Below, piece by piece: positions 12,901 to 21,300 of a stretch of DNA of 64,000 nt. A program made the position numbers and the translations under genes. The stretch lies in the NCBI GenBank assembly GCA_946902875.1, contig OX336341.1, forward strand, positions 1,240,001 to 1,304,000. Reading direction: 5' to 3'. Each line of letters starts with the position of its first letter. The stretch's first letter is position 1. Below the pieces are notes generated by a model. The model was not told the DNA's origin. It searched no databases and saw only the letters and a program-made list of their open reading frames with translations. The DNA comes from Nematopogon swammerdamellus. Taxonomy: Eukaryota; Arthropoda; Insecta; Lepidoptera; Adelidae.

Positions 12901-13441
12901 TCGCGATGAAAGACTGAAGACAATCGAAGAAGGCTGTAGCACTCTTCTGGAAATATCAAGAAATACTCTACAAGTGGGCGTCAATCTTGAAGCTCGTCTG
13001 GATGGTATACACTCTGAGAGAAATCCTAACGAGAATTCCGAATCGGAGATTAATAATGATGCAGTTATTGAAGATTCAGAAGCAAATCTAACTGATAGTA
13101 TTTTACCCGAAACCGATCATTCTGCAGATGATATTATTGAAGCAACCACTTTTGGCGAACTGACAGAAGTCGATGCAGAACCGTCAACTTCAACAGCGCC
13201 CATAGACCACGAAGCGAGATTCGCCGCCAGAGACGTGAGGTTGAAGCGACTGGAAGAGCAGACCAAGTCTCTCGTGGATAAAGTGAACGACACGGCGACA
13301 AAAACCGTGAAGATATCCTACAAGTTGGAGGAACTACACAATATTTACGGATCCGAAGGAGGCACTTCGAGAAATCAGAGTCCTTCAGACGCTGAAGACG
13401 GGCCTGACGAAGCGCAAGAGAAAAATGAGGGTGAACCATAA
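3323..13441 (+). CDS. Long acidic coiled-coil protein, six exons, 1062 aa (unidentified)
   Basis: Exons 3323-3952, 4471-4688, 8298-8442, 9246-9450, 10250-10452 and 11654-13441 join in frame (phases 0, 2, 0, 1, 0) with GT-AG introns and end at TAA 13439-13441. The product is rich in Glu, Lys, Gln and Leu with long heptad-like stretches (residues about 65-420 and 470-590). A Ser/Glu/Asp-rich C-terminal half carries three related modules at about residues 744, 866 and 985. The N-terminus MGVNYSR fits an N-myristoylation signal (Gly2, Ser6), which suggests membrane attachment. There is no transmembrane segment or enzyme motif. The first ATG is chosen because it is the only ATG in the open stretch and has a good context (AAAATGG). 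An insect scaffold such as quick-to-court is a candidate to test, but I cannot confirm it. The gene converges on the OST-alpha gene. Confidence 0.85.
4083..4205 (-). repeat. SINE-B tail fragment
   Basis: Reverse-orientation SINE-B 3' tail within intron 1 (TTTTTATGGAAACTGACACGG ... GTGCTTCCCTTCGGTC). Confidence 0.78.
4471..4688 (+). CDS. Coiled-coil gene exon 2
   Basis: Acceptor TTCTTTTCCAG at 4470, donor GTGATT at 4689. Encodes LKSKLTQIESSLADREASLL... through LYEERARLADVTRLQ, strongly heptad-like. Length 218 nt, leaves phase 2. Confidence 0.88.
4925..5060 (+). mobile_element. Jockey-like LINE 3' end fragment (family L2)
   Basis: CCCAAGTACAGTCTCGGGTC ... GTCCATGGGCGTACGG matches the 3' ends at 44042-44195 and 44495-44640 and the C-terminus at 48215-48345 (pattern GSFKxxVxRHL...GIRxPR). 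It abuts a SINE-A copy. Confidence 0.65.
5067..5351 (-). repeat. SINE-A copy (tail truncated)
   Basis: Reverse orientation. The tRNA-like head is at about 5270-5351: box B is GGTTCGGATCC, and the box A region GGCCGAGTGGTTTGGGTATC is read on the - strand. The core follows. The 3' tail is missing. Confidence 0.8.
5438..5775 (+). repeat. SINE-B body with GTGTGGGGCC head
   Basis: Head GTGTGGGGCCGGTACGTTAA ... GTCGTAAAAGGCGACTAAGG, then the shared core (AGGTGGTAGGG ... GGTTGGTACCACCG) and the complete two-stem tail ending in CAATAAAAATAAAAAATAAA. Confidence 0.82.
6205..6545 (+). repeat. SINE-B body with GTGTGGGGCC head
   Basis: Same architecture as 5438-5775: head, core, tail, A-rich end. It lies just upstream of a SINE-A head in the opposite orientation. 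Confidence 0.82.
6553..6703 (-). repeat. SINE-A tRNA-like head fragment
   Basis: Reverse orientation; box B GGTTCGAATCC and the box A-like GTGGCCGAATGGTCTGGG are recognisable on the - strand. Confidence 0.7.
7171..7436. mobile_element. Foldback element, 266 bp
   Basis: Two arms of about 120 bp, from TTTTTTTATACTCATATTAT to the complementary AATATGAGTATAAAAAAA, meet at AATTAAT. The arms are nearly perfect. No target duplication was recognised. It lies in intron 2 of the coiled-coil gene. Confidence 0.75.
7500..8297. other. Intron 2 remainder, AT-rich
   Basis: AT-rich intron sequence with no supported feature. The block GAAGCGAAGCCGCGGGAAAAGCTAG at its end is the remnant of a dispersed lepidopteran repeat. 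Confidence 0.45.
8298..8442 (+). CDS. Coiled-coil gene exon 3
   Basis: Acceptor ATATTTTCAG at 8297, donor GTGAGC at 8443. 145 nt, encodes CKELTDKVAELEAKITVLSD... in the phase demanded by exon 2. The 3.6-kb intron before it is full of SINEs and a foldback element. Confidence 0.87.
8725..8890 (+). repeat. Dispersed repeat fragment (GGCCAAGTGCGAGTCG family)
   Basis: Contains ACATATTCTGTGAAAATTTCA and the GGACGGACGGACAGACAGACAGG block also seen at 2040-2300. Confidence 0.55.
9246..9450 (+). CDS. Coiled-coil gene exon 4
   Basis: GC-rich exon LFSQMLLGYKSRQDLDKLAS...ERPEHE. Donor GTCAGA at 9451. The acceptor is placed after CCGCAG at 9245 because that gives the needed phase 0. It has a poor pyrimidine tract, and CATAG at 9226-9227 is the alternative but breaks phase. 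The left edge is therefore less certain than the right. Confidence 0.75.
9481..10190. other. Intron 4, AT-rich, nothing recognised
   Basis: No repeat copy or ORF could be supported between exons 4 and 5. Confidence 0.45.
10250..10452 (+). CDS. Coiled-coil gene exon 5
   Basis: Acceptor CACTTTACAG at 10249, donor GTATCT at 10453. Encodes ESFGTTAEEIVDNLPKVW... to VSQTYIRLK. This is the least coiled part of the protein (Pro/Gly-rich linker around GAEGAPGAGLHPS). Confidence 0.87.
10545..10660 (-). repeat. SINE-B tail fragment
   Basis: Reverse-orientation tail (TTTATGGAAACTGGCACGG...), directly followed by a fuller copy of the same family in the same orientation. Confidence 0.78.
10687..11083 (-). 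repeat. SINE-B, near full length with tRNA/5S head
   Basis: Reverse orientation. The tail is at 10687-10800 and the core at about 10880-10950. The 5S-rRNA-like segment is at about 10975-11025 (GTTAAGCAACGCTGGGTGCG on the - strand), and the tRNA-like start AGCCTCGATAGCTCAGTGG is at the right end. Confidence 0.85.
11084..11653. other. Intron 5 remainder
   Basis: AT-rich intron; no feature supported apart from the acceptor of exon 6. Confidence 0.45.
11654..13441 (+). CDS. Coiled-coil gene exon 6 (terminal)
   Basis: Acceptor TTTTGTGTTTTAG at 11653, stop TAA at 13439. 595 codons. The first about 120 residues are a basic coiled coil with a His-rich run (RRHHHQLHTHEK). A Ser/Asp/Glu-rich region follows. 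Three modules of the pattern PxxILExIxxQNERxAxxDxRL (the third shorter) come at roughly 120-residue spacing. Confidence 0.9.
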   Translation, partial: DLIVEKLSLTKEMSKMKQLNAHLESRLEEQERRLCLVTSELSKTWHVVGRLRRHHHQLHTHEKILRYELQQKRKMLNELKEELEYCREKWDKAREKNTESEKQWRTLRNEFSSRKNKANVSLNNSGESGYSDERQTEDDSTESNDESECANDPPIRCKKRIKKTFDVLPDSSTDANPVAEGEDPISDMLDVADLPLDGLDVDEKDDELSTSESCVCENLIKSPCNLTYDGANCSKQSPSTCKDVNKIVSNCSTLATDMSSDGDLDAEASNSSASNSPEDILESIRKQNERVAKKDQRLNSLEESSASLLKQITKTTELRHNIDERLQKLRNRSQEAGPSDESTNQNLADGLNIESTNAEERFSVNNEETSKPLDSDMPNPTANDTFITTEPGSSKPLMSPKEILENIKRQNERLANRDERLKTIEEGCSTLLEISRNTLQVGVNLEARLDGIHSERNPNENSESEINNDAVIEDSEANLTDSILPETDHSADDIIEATTFGELTEVDAEPSTSTAPIDHEARFAARDVRLKRLEEQTKSLVDKVNDTATKTVKISYKLEELHNIYGSEGGTSRNQSPSDAEDGPDEAQEKNEGEP

Positions 13442-13551
13442 TTGTTTATTTTAATCCTTGAAAATGTTAGTTAATTTTAATTGTACTCCTTGAAAATGTT
13501 AGTCGAAAGACATTTTCGCAAAATATTGCGACATATAAACCACGCTCCTAA

Positions 13552-13574
13552 AATAAATTATTAATGGAAATAAA
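13552..13574 (+). terminator. Poly(A) signals of the coiled-coil gene
   Basis: AATAAA at 13552-13557 and again at 13569-13574, 111 and 128 nt after the stop codon, with T-rich sequence downstream. Confidence 0.55.
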
Positions 13575-14389
13575 AATAAGAATGTATAAAAACCTGATGT
13601 GTTCATTGTTTTGCACTCCTCTCTTAGAAATAGAAACAATAACCGTTCTCTGGAGAATGACAGGATTTCATAGGTTTAATTAAGGACAATTCTATAAAAA
13701 ATATTTTAATTTCACTAACATCACATTTGTAACTAAACAAAATGTTACATAAGTACGTAAATGTGTTACAATCTCCAACATGGTGAAAGAACATAGCAAA
13801 AATTTTCCAACTTTAAAGCAAATTAATTAGAAAATACATCACAATAAAACAAATTACAACATTTAGAGAACTGGGATAAAAATACACATCACACACGTTT
13901 ACATTTTATAATCACATTCCAATTATTATTTAAAATGTATAGTACACAATGCGAATTTCATTAAAAAAACATTGTACCTACATGTATGAACAAAAATTAC
14001 AGATTCTATGGAATGAACCGAATAAAAAAAATATTTAAACAATATATCATGTACTGGTAACTCAAAATCAGGTACGCTATCCACCAGGGAACAATTTTTC
14101 ATTCGCATTCGAAATAGAAATCCGCCTTTCATTCAATTTATCATTCAAAGCAGTTGTAAATTTAAGTATTTCTTATACCTATTTGTTCGAAAAAATTACC
14201 TATTATTATAATTAAATTCCCTTTTGCGGGAATAAGGTATCCAGGACTTTAACAACTGTTACACGCGCCAAATGAGAGGAAGCGCAGGGGAACTTAGAAG
14301 TTAGGATGTGACACTGATTCTGTTACATCAAAACATGTTTCTAAAGTACGAGTAGCAATAGAAAGCACGGTCTATTCTCTTGTAGTACT
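13575..14389. other. Intergenic DNA downstream of the coiled-coil gene
   Basis: AT-rich (poly-A/T runs), no ORF or repeat recognised. It is part of the roughly 1.7-kb gap between the two convergent genes. Confidence 0.45.
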
Positions 14390-14633
14390 TAGTAGTACTA
14401 CCGTAGATAGATATAGTGCCACCAGGAAGTTATGTTATAACTGTCTGCATTCCTTAGAAGGGGCGTGAACTTTCGATCGAAAGTTTGTCGATAAAATGTA
14501 TGACTTAATAACCTAAATTATCGACAAACTTTCGATCGAAAGTTCACGTCCCTTCTTAGGAATGCAGACAGTTTCGCATATTTCCCACATGTCATAACTT
14601 CCTGGTGGCACTATAGTGCTGCTCGTAGTACCA
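14390..14633. mobile_element. Foldback/MITE-like element, about 240 bp
   Basis: The outer arms pair around AGTGCCACCAGGAAGTTATG and its complement. The inner arms pair around GAACTTTCGATCGAAAGTTT and its complement near 14525-14550. Terminal TAGTACTACCG / CGTAGTACCA. Some asymmetry between the arms shows age. Confidence 0.7.
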
Positions 14634-14646
14634 TCAATAACGTTGT

Positions 14647-14828
14647 TAAAGGCGAGACCGCACTGGCGGCAGCGGAGCGGCCCGTCGTGGTCACGGAGCG
14701 GCACAAGTTCATACGAATTACTTGTGATGGGCGATGTGGTTTTTTACTTAATACAATTTCATATAAAGAATATTAAAGTTTGTGCTGCCCCGCCGCCGCC
14801 CCGCGTCGCCAGTGCGGTCTCGCCTTTA
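14647..14828. mobile_element. MITE with perfect 22-bp terminal inverted repeats, 182 bp
   Basis: Left end TAAAGGCGAGACCGCACTGG and the right end are exact reverse complements over 22 bp. The interior is partly GC-rich (GCGGAGCGG, CGCCGCCGCC). It lies 14 bp from the previous foldback. No transposase. Confidence 0.75.
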
Positions 14829-15026
14829 CGCGACAGTCAGCGCAGCAGCAGCGGTACGTGAAATCAGATCTTCAATAAATGTATTTTTTTTTCAAATGCG
14901 TAGAGCCGAGCCGCTCCTGTTGGCTGCAAAAACAAACGAAAATATCTTCCCGCCTCCGCTTTCAACGCCATCTATTATGCCATAATTAAACTGTATCATA
15001 CGTTATTTCATACATCATTTTCTCTC

Positions 15027-15032
15027 TTTAAT
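15027..15032 (-). terminator. Poly(A) signal candidate of the OST-alpha gene
   Basis: ATTAAA on the - strand, about 145 nt after the stop codon at 15177. No AATAAA is nearer. Confidence 0.35.
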
Positions 15033-15176
15033 CTCGATGAATAGAGCCACTTCATATATTGCGAAATCTAACACGTGTTCTACATCAAAAACATGATAAC
15101 AAGCCAAATGTTTTATGCCATAAGTCTGGTGTCTTCATCGTGGCCCGTATACAACCTTATATCGAATTAATCTCAG

Positions 15177-15379
15177 TCAGTTTTTGTCTCCATCGAAACT
15201 CCTGTTCTGAACTCCTTCCCTTATGATGTAGACCTTGGGCGCTTCGTCTATCACCTTCACGTGCTGGATGCGAGGGGTGGAGTGAGCGGAGCCTTCTGTG
15301 TCGGGGGTGTTCTTGTAGAGATACCGCGCCCATGTGGCCAACAACACCATCTCACCCAGCACCAGGCAGTTGTAGATCA
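15177..15379 (-). CDS. OST-alpha exon 8 (terminal)
   Basis: Acceptor TATCGCCAACAG, then IYNCLVLGEMVLLATWARYL (helix 7) and a 45-residue polar tail ending FDGDKN, stop TGA at 15177-15179. 203 nt, phase fits exon 7. Confidence 0.9.
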
Positions 15380-18300
15380 CTGTTGGCGATAACGAGTCAG
15401 GTTTATGTGTGCAAACAAAATAGCTAGAAAATAATAATAATATGGTCAGGGCGCTGATGACGAAATCCCGTATGCATCACCCACGATCATTGGTCATGAG
15501 GTTGTATATCCCGCGGAAGTGTGGGGGTTGAGGTATGTTAAATGCCAAGAACGTGCACAACCGCGAGGTATGCAATCTCCGTCAGTACTTTTTGGAAAAG
15601 ACTGATGTTTGTGAGATGCACCGCGATTTCGTCACCAGTGATAAAGGTTTTACCCCGCTGAGCATGGGAAAAGAGAACTGGCGGAAGCCGGTTGTACTGA
15701 GCACTGAGGACCGCATGGAAGTATGGAAAGGCAAGGAGCTGCACGGTAGGTAATTCCGGTCTCCCACGGGACCGGATGTAGACCTACTTGCTTCCGTGCA
15801 CTGGCCACGCTTCGGGGACCTCTTCGAGGAAACCGAGGGTTTTGTCTTTGCAATACAAAATGAGGTTGTCAAGAACAACTATTGGAAACACATAATGAAG
15901 GACGGCACCATTGACATCTGCCGCGCCTGCCACCAACCTGGCGAGTCCCTCAGAAATGTGATTTCCGGTTGTTCGCAGCTTACCAACACCGAGTATCTGC
16001 ATAGACACAACCTAGTAGCCAGGATTATCCACCAGCAACTTGCCGTAAAGTTCAACCTTATGGGTACCGAGGTGCATTAATATAAGTACAATCCACCGCC
16101 AAGAACGCTCATGTCACACTCTACTGGGACCGGTCCATTATCAATTTATCACAGACAGGACTATTCTCGCGAATAGACCTGATATTGTGATAGTAGAGCG
16201 GGAGACAAGGCGCGCAACGCTCGTCGATATCGCCGTGCCGCACGACTGTAGTCTCGTCAGTAAGGGAGCAGAGAAGATATTAAAGTATATTAGTTTAGTA
16301 TAGTCGTTTCGGCGCATGGGCTGATAGCGAAGAGCCTCGACAACCACCTTAAGAAGCTCTCGCTGAGTGTTTGGGTCAAGGGTCAGATCCAGAAGGCAGC
16401 CTTGCTCGACACTGCGCGTATAGTCCGGAGGTTTCTCTCTTTGGGACCCGACCATCGGTAGCCTGGGCTCGCCCCGCCGCCGGTGGTGGAAACTCCGTTT
16501 GTTTTTATATTAATTTTAGGTTTAAATTTTTTTTTTTATTAAAATTTATATAAAAAGAAATGTGTAAATAAATGGATATAACAATAATAACCTTTATGTC
16601 ACTTAATGTGTGGCAAAGGTAGGCTTATTGCCTTAGTCTATTTCATACAGTCAACAGGTCCGGTGCACCTAAATTTTTACATGAAATCCGAACCATGGAG
16701 CAGTGGGTGAAGGAGTGCACGTAATTTTTTTCAAATCTGAAAAAACTCATTGGTACACGCCGGTTGGATCCGAACCTCGGACCTCTCGCAAGAGAAGCCG
16801 ACGCCCAGACCACTCGGCCACCAACCGCCAAAACCAAATTTTGGGATTTCAGCAAATAATATTTTAGAAGAAACAAACGATTGAGGCCATGTAGGAGTAC
16901 GAGCAACAAGGCGGGAGCTAAGACGTTTCGTCAGCCTTGTGGTGCGATCTGTCGACTGTCGTTCGTAATCATAAGCACACATGGGCGCGGTCAGAACTTG
17001 GATGGGTGACTGTTCGACCGTTGAAGGCTGACCGTGGTTCGGATTCCACGTAAAACTGTAGGTCCCTTCCCTTCCCTTCTTACCTTACTAGGTGGTAGGG
17101 TTTAACCCGACAGGGCTGGTACCACCGCACTGAATGAAAGGTCGGTCGAAACGGTTACGTAAAAATAGGTGTTTTCCGTTCAGTTCAGTGTAGCCGGCAC
17201 CACGAAAGGGAAGCATTGACACGGCACCTAGTTCACCGAGGTGTTATAGGCTGACATTACGGATGTTGTAGGTGATGTAGCCAACCGTATCAGTTTCCAT
17301 AAAAAAAGGTGTCGTACCTTCCTGAAATAGGCAGGTATGTATGATAGTATATCAGAGAACCCTCAGATATACAGATAAAATATAGACGGACGGCAGATGT
17401 TGAATTTGATACCACAGAGCGTGTGATAGACTCAAATAGTAGCCGACTGTACTGGGTCGATCCGACCGTGCCGCAGGTACTGGACTAAAGATGGCGCCAT
17501 AGCAGCCCCGGCTGTGTTCTCTAGTCCAGTACAGCCAGCAATCCAATGTCTCGGGTATGGACAGGTCAAAACATGTACTCTGGCCTCTCCATCTCAGCCA
17601 CCCATGCCGGGTTTCATACAAAATGTAGAAACATACACTGTATAATGAGGGCAAAAGCACGAACTACAGAACTAAAGCAATAGAACGGAAACCCACAGTT
17701 GGCATAGACGGCTGGGGTGATGGGCGCGCGGCAGGGCAGCAGCTCGGAGGCGGGCAGCAGGCGCGCCGCCATGCCCTGCAGCTTGGCTGCCACCAGCACC
17801 AGCTGCAGCGCCAGGAACTTGCCTGCACGCACACACTACACTGTTATTATCTGTTCAGGATCCGATGCGACAGGGCAGCAGCTCGAAGGCGGGCAGCAGT
17901 CGCGCCGCCATGCCCTGCAGCTTGACTGCCACCAGCACCAGCTGCAGCGCCAGGAACTTGCCTGCACGCACACACTACACTGTTATTATCTGTTCAGGAT
18001 CCGATGCGACAGGGCAGCAGCTCGAAGGCGGGCAGCAGTCGCGCCGCCATGCCCTGCAGCTTGACTGCCACCATCACCAGCTGCAGCGCCAGGAACTTGC
18101 CTTCACGCACACACTACACTGTTATTATCTGTTGAGGATCCGATGCGACAGGGCAGCAGCTCGGAGGCGGGCAGCAGCCGCGCCGCCATGCCCTGCAGCT
18201 TGGCTGCCACCAGCACCAGCTGCAGCGCCAGGAACTTGCCTCCACGCGCACACTACACTGTTATTATCTGTTGAGGATCCGATGCGACAGGGCAGCAGCT

Positions 18301-21300
18301 CGGAGGCGGGCAGCAGACGCGCCGCCATGCCCTGCAGCTTGGCTGCCACCAGCACCAGCTGCAGAGCCAGGAACTTGCCTGCACGCGCACACTACACTGT
18401 TATTATCTGTTGAGGATCCGATGCGACAGGGCAGCAGCTCGGAGGCGGGCAGCAGGCGCGCCGCCATGCCCTGCAGCTTGGCTGCCACCAGCACCAGCTG
18501 CAGCACCAGGAACTTGCCTGCACGCGCACACTACACTGTTATTATCTGTTGAGGATCCGATGCGACAGGGCAGCAGCTCGGAGGCGGGCAGCAGGCGCGC
18601 CGCCATGCCCTGCAGCTTGGCTGCCACCAGCACCAGCTGCAGCACCAGGAACTTGCCTGCACGCGCACACTACACTGTTATTATCTGTTGAGGATCCGAT
18701 GCGACAGGGCAGCAGCTCGGAGGCGGGCAGCAGGCGCGCCGCCATGCCCTGCAGCTTGGCTGCCACCAGCACCAGCTGCAGCACCAGGAACTTGCCTGCA
18801 CGCGCACACTACACTGTTATTATCTGTTGAGGATCCGATGCGACAGGGCAGCAGCTCGGAGGCGGGCAGCAGGCGCGCCGCCGTTCCCTGCAGCTTGGCT
18901 ACCACCAGCACCAGCTGCAGCGCCAGGAACTTGCCTCCACGACGCACACTACACTATTATTATCTGTTCAGGATCCGAAGCGACAGGGCAGCAGCTAGGA
19001 GCGGGCAGTAGCCGGGCAGCAGCTCAGGGGCGGGCAGTTAGACGACTAGGTACCGTGAACCGAACCATTCGATAAAGGAAATGGAAAGATGCCACAGCTC
19101 CATAGAATTCGAACCTTCGTATTCATAACAGAAACGAACTTATCAAACTTAGTCGCGTCAAATGGAATATTGACCGCACCTATGCCGTCTTGGCACAGAG
19201 GTAAAACCGGTTGTCCCTCAGGTAGGCCACTAACAGCTCTATATCAGAAAGAGTCAAAACTATGCTAGGTACATCAGCAAAGAGTACTTGCCCTTGAGCC
19301 GAAGACCGCATCCCTCTGCGCCGGCGCAGCTCTCAGCGGCGCGGCACGCCATAACAACCCCCCACACGCCGCACATGATGGACACCACCACCACGGGCTG
19401 GACGTACATGTAGTTCACTTGGTACAGGCTCTGAAACAGTTCACGTGTGCTGGTCGGGTGGGGAGGCTTGTACTCAACAGTGGCCAAGCGTCTGCGGAGA
19501 CGCACTCATGAGCACGCACTTGTGAGCAAGTTCCATGAAAAAACACTTGAAGCCATGTGCGAAGCGCACGGAAAACACCATCACGAACTTTGTATTTACG
19601 TAGCCGCTCCGACCGGCCTACATTCAGTGCGTAGACAGGAAAGGACCTAGCAGTTTTTTTTTTTTTTTTTATGTAATCCGGTATGGGTGGCTGAGTTGGA
19701 GGGGCTAAAGCGCTTGCTCCGACCAGCTAATATCACCTCCGAGAAGGTAGGTGCCATACCGGAGACTTTCCTGGATTGCTGGCTATACTGGACTAGAGGA
19801 GAACACAACCGATGCGGCCATCTTACATCCAGTACGGTGGTACCAACCCAGTCGGCTACAATTTGAGCCTACCACCTAGTAAGGGGCAAGGGAAGGGACC
19901 TACAGTTTTACACCGGTTCCGAACGGTGAAGCAGCAGGTGTAGGTATGCACGTAAATTTTTTCGTCAGAAAAAACTCATTGGTACACGCCGACGGGATTC
20001 GAACCGCGGACCTCTCGCATGAGAATCCGATGCCCAAACCACTCGGCCACCCGCCGCGCAGTTTCTCACAGTTTAAAAGCTTGCTTGCAGCAGTTCCACC
20101 GTCGAAATGTAATTTTTTCAGCCTCGTTAGCTGTTCGTTCGACTGTTGATAAGCACACCTGGGAGCGGTCAGTTTTTGGATGGGTAACCCTGATAAAACT
20201 GTAGGTCCCTTCCCTTCTTACCTTGCGATAGAGTTTATCCTGCTCGGGTTGGTACCACCGTACTGAATGAAACGTCGGTCTAAACGGCTATGCAAATAGT
20301 TTGTGTTTTTTGTGCAGTTCAGTGTAGCCGACATGAAATGAAGGGAAGCACTGACATGACACCTAATTCACCCGGTGATATGGGCTGACATCACGGATGT
20401 TGTATGTGATGTAGCCAACCAACCGTGTAAGATATTAAATAAAGGTACAGGAGAAACACCGACCTAATACATCTTGAAGCGTGTGAATCAGTAATATAAG
20501 TCAACGAATGTGAATGTGCAACTAACAATACGCTGGTGATGATGGCCGTTCAGACAATCAATTGCTGTTTGCTGACTACCTATTTAGGTACTTACACTTA
20601 TAATTGTAGCCATTGTTCATATACTGTCATTTGTAAAGTAAGATGAAATAGCTAAATAACTATTGTTATTGTCCACTTTTTTATGAGAACCAGTAATGGG
20701 TATAGCTGTGTCGAGGGATCAAAGGATTTCGACACAGCTAGGTTATTTTTAATTTTCATTAACGATTTACTGTCCCTGGGCATGATTCACAGTTACGCAG
20801 ATGACAGCACAGCACATGCAGGTTATTACAAGGGCTGGAAGAGCAGAGATGCACAGCCCAGCAAAGCGCAACGTTCTGTTGTAGAAAGGGTCGATAAGGT
20901 TCTTGAAAAAGTTGCCACTTGGGGCAACGAGAACCTTGTTGCCTTCAACGTTCGCAAGACGCAATGCTGTGTATTCTCTGCTAAGGTCGACCCCTTCCCT
21001 TTCCTTGCAAGTTTCCAAGGCAGTGTCGTTCCTGTCTCGGAGCACCTAGACCTACTGGGGTGCAACATTTCCAAGGACGTGGGCTTTAGGCAGTTTATCG
21101 AGTCCAACGCCAAAGGCGCATCAAAAAAACTGGGGATCCTATACCGAAATAGGAGGTTCTTCTCACTGGCACAACTACTCATGTTGTACAAATCACAGAT
21201 TAGGCCGGTGACGGAGTACTGTAGCCACATTTGGGAAGACAGCCCCCAGTATCTGTTGGCGTCCTTGGATTCGATACAGCGCCGAGCCGTCCGTCTCGTG

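Noticed and set aside
17717..19011. Series of about 80-110-codon ORFs on both strands at 139-bp spacing
   Set aside because: Shadows of the tandemly repeated exon 7 segment, not separate genes.
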